5,476 nt of DNA from Burkholderiales bacterium (GTDB lineage: Bacteria; Pseudomonadota; Gammaproteobacteria; Burkholderiales; Usitatibacteraceae). Below, piece after piece: positions 1 through 5,476 of this stretch (the stretch's first letter is position 1; every line of letters begins with the position of its first letter). The stretch spans positions 1-5,476 of the forward strand of contig JACMOJ010000527.1 in assembly GCA_014378085.1 (NCBI GenBank), given 5' to 3'. The notes under the pieces are model-generated. The model saw only the letters and a list, made by a program, of their open reading frames with translations, was not told the origin of the DNA and made no database searches. The position numbers and the translations under genes are program-made.

Positions 1-31
1 CAGTATTGGAACCGCAAAAAAAATCTAAAGC

Positions 32-56
32 AAGTGCTGACACGTCAATTGCACTT
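32..56. repeat. Inverted repeat overlapping the promoter candidate, possible operator
   Basis: AAGTGC at 32-37 is the exact reverse complement of GCACTT at 51-56. Between them TGAC (38-41) and GTCA (44-47) form a second, inner inverted pair around AC, offset by 1.5 bases from the centre of the outer pair. The element covers the sigma-54-like site almost entirely, so part of the symmetry could be incidental to the promoter sequence. If it is a protein site, a bound regulator would block polymerase directly. I cannot assign it to a regulator family. Confidence 0.35.
38..53 (+). promoter_or_regulatory. Candidate sigma-54 (-24/-12) promoter for the purine-degradation operon
   Basis: The sequence reads TGACACG, four bases, then TTGCA. 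The sigma-54 consensus is TGGCACG-N4-TTGCW, so every specified base matches except the second G of the -24 element, which is A here (base 40). The spacing between the two key dinucleotides (39-40 and 51-52) is exactly ten bases, as the class requires. Transcription would then begin near base 64, leaving a leader of about 45 bases before the uraH GTG. An eight-base A tract lies just upstream (16-23). The weak point is that the altered base is one of the nearly invariant ones. A sigma-70 alternative is poor: TATCAT at 67-72 resembles a -10 box but has no good -35 at proper spacing. Sigma-54 control would fit nitrogen scavenging from purines, which is inference. Any activator-binding sites would lie mostly left of the window. 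Confidence 0.45.
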
Positions 57-79
57 ATTCTCGGATTATCATTCGTCTC

Positions 80-109
80 ATGGATAAACACACGAAAAGC
101 TGCAAATAG
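80..109 (+). other. Nine-codon leader ORF ending on the uraH start codon (uncertain)
   Basis: An ATG at 80 opens a reading frame encoding MDKHTKSCK and ending in TAG at 107-109. The last base of the stop is the first base of the uraH GTG (TAGTG). Such an arrangement could couple uraH translation to the leader, which would help because uraH has no strong ribosome-binding site of its own. However, the ORF is very short, its own upstream region also lacks a clear Shine-Dalgarno sequence (only GGA at 63-65), and the arrangement may be chance. No known function. Confidence 0.2.
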
Positions 110-465
110 TGGGCCGCCTCACGACCCATGTACTCGATACAGCGCTCGGCTGTCCTGGCGCCGGCATCCCGGTTTCTGTCTATCGTATCGATAAGGGTGC
201 GGCGCGGCAAAGCGTTCAAAGCGTCGTGACCAACCAGAACGGTCGTTGCGATGAAGCTTTGCTAGAGGGGGATGCGTTCATCGCTGGCGTGTATGAACTG
301 GTGTTCGACCTCGCCGAATACTTTGCGGCGAGCGGACAGAAATTGTCAGACCCACCGTTCGTCGGTGAAGTGGTGCTACGAGTGGGTATTGCCGATGCTA
401 CCCAGCATTACCATGTTCCGTTGCTGGTATCGCCATGGAGTTACTCTACCTACCGGGGTAGTTGA
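109..465 (+). CDS. uraH: 5-hydroxyisourate hydrolase (transthyretin-like HIUase)
   Basis: UraH hydrolyses 5-hydroxyisourate, the product of urate oxidation, to OHCU (2-oxo-4-hydroxy-4-carboxy-5-ureidoimidazoline). The 118-residue product has the usual length and hallmarks of the transthyretin-related HIUase family: LTTHVLDTA at 4-12, NGRC at 44-47, YHVPLLVSPWSYSTYRGS at the end. The residues expected to form the active site of the family are present: His7, Arg46, His102 and the Ser118 of the C-terminal YRGS. The family normally acts as a homotetramer. No signal peptide is visible, so it is probably cytoplasmic. The start is GTG at 109: an in-frame TAA at 85-87 rules out a much longer protein, and the resulting MGRLTTHVLD matches the typical N-terminus. 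The ribosome-binding site is weak (GAAAAG at 94-99). It is the first gene of the cluster and stops two bases before xdhA. Confidence 0.95.
   Translation: MGRLTTHVLDTALGCPGAGIPVSVYRIDKGAARQSVQSVVTNQNGRCDEALLEGDAFIAGVYELVFDLAEYFAASGQKLSDPPFVGEVVLRVGIADATQHYHVPLLVSPWSYSTYRGS
455..458 (+). promoter_or_regulatory. Ribosome-binding site supporting the ATG start of xdhA
   Basis: A GGGG run lies nine bases before the ATG at 468, inside the last codons of uraH. It favours ATG 468 over the in-frame TTG at 462, which would overlap the uraH stop and sit only three bases from this run. Confidence 0.45.
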
Positions 466-467
466 AT

Positions 468-1958
468 ATGGAAGCAACTTCTGAATTGGGTCACAGTCAG
501 ATTCGTTTTATTCTCGGCGGCAAAAGTGTTTCGGTCGACAGCGTCGAACCCACGCGCACGGTGCTGACGCATTTGCGTGAATCGCTGGGCCGCCCCGGCA
601 CCAAGGAAGGTTGTGCCGAGGGCGATTGCGGCGCGTGTACGGTCGTGATCGGCGAGCTGTGCGATGGGCGCGTGCAGATGAAGACGGTCAACTCCTGCAT
701 CCAGTTTTTACCCACGCTTGACGGCAAGGCCTTGTTTACCGTCGAGGACCTGCGGGCTACGGACGGCAGTTTGCACCCCGTGCAGCAAGCAATGGTTGAC
801 TGCCATGGTTCGCAATGCGGTTTTTGTACGCCAGGATTTGTGATGTCGCTTTGGAGCGTGTATCTGCAGCACACGCTTAGCGTTGAGAATGACAGCCGTG
901 CGGACGAGGCAGAAATTCGCAGCGCGCTGACTGGGAATTTGTGTCGATGCACGGGTTATCGTCCGATCATTGACGCGGGCATGAAAATGTTTGATCTGCC
1001 CAATGCGCCGTTTGACATTGGTGCGTTGCAGGCGAATCTGCTTTCGATCAAACGCGATACCACGCTGGCGTTCCAACACCACGGCCAACATTTCTTCGCA
1101 CCGAAGTCGCTTGCTGAATTGTTGCAACTCCGCGCCGACTATCCAAAAGCAACCATCCTGGCCGGCAATACCGATGTCGGATTGTGGGTAAACAAACAGT
1201 TTCGCGATCTGGGCGACATCATCTTTATCGGCGAAGTCGCCGAACTCAAAACAATTAACGCGAGCAACACGACGCTGACCATCGGTGCCGCCGTATCATT
1301 GGCGGATGCGTATGCGGCGCTGCGGGATCATTACCCGGAGATGAACGAAATGTGGGAGCGCTTTGCCTCACAGCCAATTCGGAATGCCGGTACCCTGGGC
1401 GGCAATGTGGCCAACGGTTCACCAATCGGCGACAGTATGCCCGCTCTGATCGCATTGGCCACCTCGGTCATGCTCGCAAGTGTCGCTGGCACACGCAAGC
1501 TGGCGCTGGAAGATCTTTACTTGGCGTATATGAAGAACGCCATCGCGCCCGATGAAGTGCTGACCACCATCGAGATTCCGTTACCAGTAGCGGAAAGACA
1601 ATTTCGCATTTACAAAGTATCGAAGCGATTCGATTCGGATATTTCTGCGGTATGTGCCGCGTTTTCAATACTGCTCAACGATGGCCACATATTCGATGCA
1701 CGCGTCGCATTCGGTGGCATGGCGGCAACACCCAAGCGCGCCGCAGCGACCGAAGCCGCGTTGAACTGTCAACTCTGGAATGAGGCCACCGCGCGCGCCG
1801 CGATGGCGGCACTCGCCACCGATTTTGCACCGTTGTCCGACATGCGTGCGAGCCGCGAATATCGGCTCAGCACGGCGCAGAACCTGCTCCATCGTTTTCA
1901 CCTTGAGACGCGGTCGATCGAGCCGTTATCTGTCAACAGCATCAGCGTCTTCGCATGA
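468..1958 (+). CDS. xdhA: Xanthine dehydrogenase small subunit (2Fe-2S and FAD)
   Basis: XdhA is the electron-transfer subunit of bacterial xanthine dehydrogenase. It takes electrons from the molybdenum site in XdhB through two 2Fe-2S clusters to FAD, and usually on to NAD+. The product is 496 residues from ATG 468. Domains in order: a plant-ferredoxin-like domain with Cys49, Cys54, Cys57 and Cys77; a helical 2Fe-2S domain with QCGFC (Cys117, Cys120) and CRC (Cys159, Cys161); an FAD-binding domain from about 205 with LAGNTDVGLWV at 231-241 and LGGNVANGSPIGDSMP at 310-325; and a C-terminal flavoprotein domain from about 390. All eight cluster ligands are present, so it looks functional. A TTG at 462 in the same frame would add two residues but is less likely. 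The gene ends in an ATGA overlap with xdhB, which suggests translational coupling and matched subunit production. Confidence 0.96.
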   Translation: MEATSELGHSQIRFILGGKSVSVDSVEPTRTVLTHLRESLGRPGTKEGCAEGDCGACTVVIGELCDGRVQMKTVNSCIQFLPTLDGKALFTVEDLRATDGSLHPVQQAMVDCHGSQCGFCTPGFVMSLWSVYLQHTLSVENDSRADEAEIRSALTGNLCRCTGYRPIIDAGMKMFDLPNAPFDIGALQANLLSIKRDTTLAFQHHGQHFFAPKSLAELLQLRADYPKATILAGNTDVGLWVNKQFRDLGDIIFIGEVAELKTINASNTTLTIGAAVSLADAYAALRDHYPEMNEMWERFASQPIRNAGTLGGNVANGSPIGDSMPALIALATSVMLASVAGTRKLALEDLYLAYMKNAIAPDEVLTTIEIPLPVAERQFRIYKVSKRFDSDISAVCAAFSILLNDGHIFDARVAFGGMAATPKRAAATEAALNCQLWNEATARAAMAALATDFAPLSDMRASREYRLSTAQNLLHRFHLETRSIEPLSVNSISVFA

Positions 1959-4249
1959 GTGCCACGCCGCATGAGTCCGCGCATCTGCATGTATCCGGCG
2001 AGGCCGTTTATATCGACGATATCCCTGAACTTCACGGTACGCTTTACGCAGCGCTGGGGTTGAGCGAGCGTGCCCATGCCAACGTCATGGCGATGGACTT
2101 GTCCCGAGTGCATGCCGCACCCGGCGTTGTTGCGGTGCTCACCGCGCGCGACATTCCCGGCAGAAACGATTGCGGGCCAATCATCCACGACGACCCGATT
2201 CTCGCTGATGGCGTGGTGCAGTACGTTGGTCAGCCCATGTTCGCTGTTATCGCCGACACGGTGCTTACCGCGCGTCGCGCTGCACGCCTTGCCAAGATTA
2301 CATATGAAGATTTGCCAGCCGTCATGTCACCGCAAGCCGCGAAGGCGCAGCAGTCCTTTGTGTTGCCGCCCATTCATCGGGTGCGGGGTGACCCAGCAGC
2401 GGCGCTGGCGGCGGCGCCACGGCGGCTCAAGGGAACGTTTTCGGTTGGCGGGCAGGAACAGTTCTATCTTGAAGGGCAGATTTCGTACGCGGTGCCGAAG
2501 GAAAATGCCGGCATGCACGTCTGGTGTTCCACGCAGCACCCCACTGAAATGCAGCATATGGTCGCGCATGCGCTGAACTTGCAATCGAATCAGGTTGTGG
2601 TTGAGGTGCGACGCATGGGTGGTGGTTTCGGTGGCAAGGAATCGCAGTCGGCGTTGTTTGCGTGCGTGGCTGCCGTTGCGGCAAGGCGACTCAACCGCCC
2701 GGTAAAGCTGCGTCTGGATCGTGACGATGACATGATGATCACCGGCAAGCGGCACTGTTTTGAATATGAATTTGATGTCGGCTTTGATGATGAAGGCCTG
2801 ATTCGCGGTGTAAAAATCGAAATGGTCATGCGTGCGGGATTTTCCGCTGATTTGTCCGGCCCGGTGGCCGCGCGTGCGCTCTGCCACATCGATAACGCCT
2901 ACTACCTTAGCGATGTCGATGTGTGCGCGATGGCGGGAAAAACCAACACGCAATCGAACACCGCTTTCCGCGGATTCGGTGGACCGCAGGGCGCGATAGC
3001 GATGGAAAACATCATCGACAATATCGCGCGCGAACTGAACAAAGATCCGCTCGATGTTCGCAAAGTCAACTTTTATGGCAACAGCACGGTTCACCCCGAA
3101 CGCAACACCACCCATTACGGCATGACGGTTGAGGACAACGTTATTCACGAGCTCGTGGCAGAGCTTACGGCGAGCAGCGATTATCGCCAACGTCGCGAGG
3201 AAATACGCGCGTTCAATGCCACCAGTCCGGTGCTCAAGAAAGGCCTGGCTTTGACGCCGGTGAAGTTTGGTATCTCGTTCAATATGGTTCATTACAATCA
3301 GGCCGGCGCGCTGGTGCATGTCTACACCGACGGCTCGGTGCTGGTGAACCATGGTGGCACGGAAATGGGGCAGGGCCTCAATACCAAGGTGGCGCAAGTG
3401 GTTGCCGCTGAACTCGGCATCAGCCTGCAACATGTGAGATGCACCGCCACCGACACTAGCAAAGTGCCCAACACTTCCGCAACGGCCGCGTCGACCGGTA
3501 GCGACCTCAACGGCAAGGCTGCGCAGGATGCGGCAAGGCAGATCAAGGTCCGACTGGCAGATCTCGCCGGGACGTTTTTCAACGCGGACAGCACGGATGT
3601 GGTTTTCAAAAACGATGTCGTTTCCGCAAACGGCCAATCGTTACCGTTCCCCGACCTGGTGATGCGCGCCAACCATGCCCGTGTTCAACTCTGGTCTGAC
3701 GGCTTTTATGCGACGCCGAAACTTTATTGGGATCGCAATACGCTCACCGGGCGGCCGTTCTTTTATTTTGCCTATGGTGCTGCGGTGTCGGAGGTCATTG
3801 TCGATACCTTGACCGGCGAGTGGAAGCACTTGCGCGCTGATTTGCTTCACGACGCCGGCAATTCGATCAACCCGGCGATCGATCTGGGGCAAGTGGAAGG
3901 TGCGTTTATCCAGGGCGCGGGATGGCTGACCACTGAAGAACTTTGGTGGAACAAAGACGGCAAATTAATGACGCACGCGCCTTCGACCTACAAGATCCCC
4001 TCAGTCAACGATTGCCCGGCGGATTTTCGCGTTGCGCTTTACAAAAACGCCAATGTCGAAGACACCGTCATGCGCTCCAAAGCCGTAGGCGAACCGCCGC
4101 TGTTGCTGGCTTTCTCGGTCTTCTTTGCGATTCGCGATGCCATTGCCAGTGTGGCGGATTACCGAGTAAATCCACCGCTGAATGCGCCCGCCACGGGTGA
4201 AGCGATCATGCGGGCTGTCGAGGCGGTGCGCGCCCGGCAGGGAACTTGA
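1955..4249 (+). CDS. xdhB: Xanthine dehydrogenase large subunit (molybdopterin)
   Basis: XdhB holds the molybdenum cofactor and hydroxylates hypoxanthine to xanthine and xanthine to urate; in characterised bacteria it forms an alpha2-beta2 enzyme with XdhA. The 764 residues begin with the typical PHESAHLHVSGEA region, followed by the alpha/beta hammerhead domain (to about 125) and the long cofactor-binding domains. Counted against bovine xanthine oxidase from memory, active-site residues are kept: Gln194 (Q767) in STQ, Glu229 (E802) in GGFGGKE, Arg307 (R880), Phe341 (F914) in FRGFGG, Phe442 (F1009) in FGISF, Gln473 (Q1040) in MGQG, Gln646 (Q1194) in GQVEGA and the catalytic base Glu713 (E1261) in VGEPP. 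The Arg/Glu pair argues for a purine-oxidising enzyme rather than an aldehyde oxidase. Start ATG 1955 overlaps the xdhA stop by four bases; no clear Shine-Dalgarno sequence is visible, so coupling is likely. The protein is cytoplasmic by absence of any signal sequence. Confidence 0.97.
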   Translation: MSATPHESAHLHVSGEAVYIDDIPELHGTLYAALGLSERAHANVMAMDLSRVHAAPGVVAVLTARDIPGRNDCGPIIHDDPILADGVVQYVGQPMFAVIADTVLTARRAARLAKITYEDLPAVMSPQAAKAQQSFVLPPIHRVRGDPAAALAAAPRRLKGTFSVGGQEQFYLEGQISYAVPKENAGMHVWCSTQHPTEMQHMVAHALNLQSNQVVVEVRRMGGGFGGKESQSALFACVAAVAARRLNRPVKLRLDRDDDMMITGKRHCFEYEFDVGFDDEGLIRGVKIEMVMRAGFSADLSGPVAARALCHIDNAYYLSDVDVCAMAGKTNTQSNTAFRGFGGPQGAIAMENIIDNIARELNKDPLDVRKVNFYGNSTVHPERNTTHYGMTVEDNVIHELVAELTASSDYRQRREEIRAFNATSPVLKKGLALTPVKFGISFNMVHYNQAGALVHVYTDGSVLVNHGGTEMGQGLNTKVAQVVAAELGISLQHVRCTATDTSKVPNTSATAASTGSDLNGKAAQDAARQIKVRLADLAGTFFNADSTDVVFKNDVVSANGQSLPFPDLVMRANHARVQLWSDGFYATPKLYWDRNTLTGRPFFYFAYGAAVSEVIVDTLTGEWKHLRADLLHDAGNSINPAIDLGQVEGAFIQGAGWLTTEELWWNKDGKLMTHAPSTYKIPSVNDCPADFRVALYKNANVEDTVMRSKAVGEPPLLLAFSVFFAIRDAIASVADYRVNPPLNAPATGEAIMRAVEAVRARQGT

Positions 4250-4277
4250 CTTGGTCAATGCCATCGAAAAGTTTTTT

Positions 4278-4345
4278 CCGTTCGCCCTGAGCTTGTCGAA
4301 GGGTTCTCGTGCGTGGATGGGCTTCGACAAGCTCAGCCCGAACGG
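4278..4345. repeat. REP-like imperfect inverted repeat between xdhB and xdhC
   Basis: Two 24-base arms, 4278-4301 and 4322-4345, are reverse complements at 22 of 24 positions; the only mismatches are the adjacent C:C pairs 4285/4338 and 4286/4337. The loop is 20 bases. Each arm has the form CCGTTCG-xx-CTGAGCTTGTCGAAG, which I recognise as a dispersed palindromic repeat found in many copies in several proteobacterial genomes. It fills most of the 114-base gap between xdhB and xdhC. In the transcript it would fold into a long hairpin that could protect the upstream xdhAB message or reduce read-through into xdhC. No U tract follows it on the plus strand, so it is not a standard intrinsic terminator. 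A T6 run lies just before it (4272-4277). Confidence 0.85.
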
Positions 4346-4363
4346 TGTGTTTGTGGCATTACC

Positions 4364-5212
4364 ATGACTAGTTGCATTTCTTTTCTTCGTAGCGCAAAAC
4401 GGCGCAATGAAACGGTAGTCGTCGTTACCGTTTCGGCGACCAGGGGTTCCGTGCCGCGCGACACGGGAACCAGAATGTTTGTCACGGCCAGCAATATGCT
4501 CGGCACCATCGGCGGTGGGCATCTTGAATTCAAGGCTATCGACATCGCGAGAAACATGATCCTGACGAGCAACGCACGCGCGCTACACCGCTTCGTGCTC
4601 GGCGCGACACTGGGCCAATGTTGCGGCGGCGTGATGAACCTGACATTTGAGGCCGTTGCTGACGACGCTGCATTGACGGAGTATCGTACTGTGTCCGCGC
4701 CGGATTTTCACTTGGTACTTTTCGGTGCCGGTCATGTCGGTCGTGCGGTTGTGCGGATATTGTCCGAACTTTCCTGCGCAATCACGTGGGTCGATAGTCG
4801 CGAGGAAGCGTTTCCGGAAGACTTGCCTTTCAATGTGCAACGTGTCTGCACGGACGAGCCAACGTGCGAGGTTGATGCGGCTGGCGCGGGCAGTTACTTT
4901 CTGGTGATGACCCACAGCCACGCACTCGACCAGACATTGAGTGAGCGCATTCTCAAGCGTTCGGACTTTGCCTATTTTGGCCTGATCGGCTCGGTAACAA
5001 AACGGCGCCTGTTTGAGCGGCGATTACTGGACCGGGGCGTTTCCCGTGCGCAATTGGCGAGCATGCATTGTCCCATCGGTGTTGCGGGGATCGTCGGCAA
5101 GGAGCCGGCGGCGATTGCCATTGCCGTTGCGGCGGAGATTTTGCAAAGACAAAGTGAAATTGCGTGCGCGACGCAGTCTGTCGAACCCGGCCGCGCAAGG
5201 GCTAAAACTTGA
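4364..5212 (+). CDS. xdhC: Xanthine dehydrogenase accessory protein XdhC (molybdenum cofactor insertion)
   Basis: XdhC binds molybdenum cofactor, aids its sulfuration and delivers it to XdhB; it is a chaperone and not part of the finished enzyme. The 282-residue product has the XdhC/CoxI N-terminal domain (GSVPR at 28-32, GTIGGGHLE at 47-55, LGQCCGG at 83-89 with the paired cysteines) and a C-terminal Rossmann-like domain (LFGAGHVGRA at 119-128, VDSRE at 143-147, MTHSHALD at 182-189, FGLIGS at 205-210, CPIGV at 236-240). The last 20 or so residues are an unconserved-looking Arg/Ala-rich tail. The start chosen is ATG 4364. An in-frame ATG at 4313 would add 17 residues, but these are translated from the inverted repeat and resemble nothing in the family. 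The ribosome-binding site is weak (TGTGG at 4351-4355). The stop overlaps the puuD start (TGATG). Confidence 0.95.
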   Translation: MTSCISFLRSAKRRNETVVVVTVSATRGSVPRDTGTRMFVTASNMLGTIGGGHLEFKAIDIARNMILTSNARALHRFVLGATLGQCCGGVMNLTFEAVADDAALTEYRTVSAPDFHLVLFGAGHVGRAVVRILSELSCAITWVDSREEAFPEDLPFNVQRVCTDEPTCEVDAAGAGSYFLVMTHSHALDQTLSERILKRSDFAYFGLIGSVTKRRLFERRLLDRGVSRAQLASMHCPIGVAGIVGKEPAAIAIAVAAEILQRQSEIACATQSVEPGRARAKT

Positions 5213-5476
5213 TGGAAGCGTATATCGTCGAGTGGCTAAGCCTGCTGGTGCGCTGGCTGCATCTCGTCGCCGGTATCGCGTGGATCGGGGCCTCGTTTTA
5301 TTTCATCATGCTCGACAATTCGTTGACGGCGCCCGTCAAACCGGAAGACGTGAAACGCGGCGTTTCGGGTGAATTGTGGGCGGTACACGGTGGTGGCCTG
5401 TACCAGAGCCAGAAGTACTTGAGCGGCCCAAACAGCGAGGTGCTATCGAATAATTTGCACTGGTCAAAATACGAGG
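5212..5476 (+). CDS. puuD: Membrane-bound cytochrome-type urate oxidase PuuD, N-terminal part (runs off the window)
   Basis: PuuD oxidises urate to 5-hydroxyisourate. In this family an integral-membrane domain is fused to a C-terminal cytochrome c, so electrons go to the respiratory chain instead of making hydrogen peroxide as the soluble cofactor-free uricase does. Only the first 88 codons are present. They start MEAYIVEWLSLLVRWLH and show a first membrane segment at about 8-33 containing GIAWIGASFYFIMLDNSL (21-38), then GELWAVHGGG (53-62) and a YQSQKYL stretch (65-71), all typical of the family's N-terminal domain. His17 and His59 are conserved-looking histidines in this part. Start ATG 5212 shares its A with the xdhC TGA, and an AAGGG at 5197-5201 is a fair ribosome-binding site. 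The cytochrome c half, with its CxxCH motif, should lie to the right and cannot be checked here. Confidence 0.9.
   Translation, partial: MEAYIVEWLSLLVRWLHLVAGIAWIGASFYFIMLDNSLTAPVKPEDVKRGVSGELWAVHGGGLYQSQKYLSGPNSEVLSNNLHWSKYE

Noticed and set aside
67..72. Sigma-70 -10 box TATCAT
   Set aside because: No acceptable -35 element at 16-18 bases: the nearest -35-like words (CTGACA at 37-42, TTGCAC at 49-54) have spacers of 24 and 12 bases.
1..87. Possible 3' end of an upstream gene (frame 1 is open to TAA at 85-87; frame 2 ends at 26-28)
   Set aside because: Neither peptide resembles the end of a known purine-pathway protein, and the composition is A/T-rich like a leader. Too little sequence to call.
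6..194. A plus-strand frame from TTG at 6 that could be a small gene
   Set aside because: It runs into uraH in another frame, has no family resemblance, and its second half is simply uraH out of frame.
2327..3637. A 436-codon open frame on the minus strand
   Set aside because: It lies wholly inside xdhB, whose active-site residues and family-like sequence are continuous across it. The encoded protein is rich in Arg and His and resembles no family I know; it is a shadow of codon bias in xdhB.
4278..4345. Intrinsic terminator after xdhB
   Set aside because: The hairpin is long but imperfect and no U run follows it on the plus strand; on the minus strand the stem is followed by A residues. Better read as a dispersed repeat.
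1..5476. CRISPR arrays, tRNA or rRNA genes, insertion sequences
   Set aside because: No regularly spaced repeats, no tRNA-like cloverleaf noticed, no transposase-like reading frame; nearly all bases are explained by the five purine genes and the single repeat.

Overview
The window (about 56% GC by eye) carries a plus-strand purine-degradation cluster: 5-hydroxyisourate hydrolase (uraH), the two structural subunits of xanthine dehydrogenase (xdhA, xdhB), the molybdenum-cofactor insertion protein XdhC, and the first 88 codons of a membrane-bound cytochrome-type urate oxidase (puuD), which runs off the right edge. Split XdhA/XdhB subunits, a separate XdhC and PuuD together point to a proteobacterium. 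The repeat between xdhB and xdhC, of the CCGTTCGCCCTGAGC type, is a dispersed element I associate with several beta-, gamma- and alphaproteobacterial genomes. I cannot name a genus.

Layout: bases 1-108 are an A/T-richer leader with no recognisable gene. It holds a strong-looking but imperfect sigma-54 (-24/-12) promoter candidate, an overlapping inverted repeat and a nine-codon ORF ending on the uraH start codon. Then come uraH (109-465), xdhA (468-1958), xdhB (1955-4249), a 114-base gap filled mostly by an imperfect 24-base inverted repeat, xdhC (4364-5212) and partial puuD (5212-5476). Most junctions are very tight: 2 bases between uraH and xdhA, an ATGA overlap for xdhA/xdhB and a TGATG overlap for xdhC/puuD. 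This implies one transcription unit with translational coupling, broken only by the repeat.

The genes form a connected route. XdhAB, matured by XdhC, oxidises hypoxanthine and xanthine to urate. PuuD oxidises urate to 5-hydroxyisourate and passes electrons to a cytochrome c domain. UraH hydrolyses 5-hydroxyisourate to OHCU. The next enzyme (OHCU decarboxylase) and allantoin-processing genes are not in the window. If the sigma-54 promoter is real, the cluster would be switched on by an enhancer-binding activator such as NtrC, which fits use of purines as a nitrogen source.

I see no new class of system. The main points worth checking are the promoter/operator region, the repeat inside the operon and its effect on the xdhC start call.
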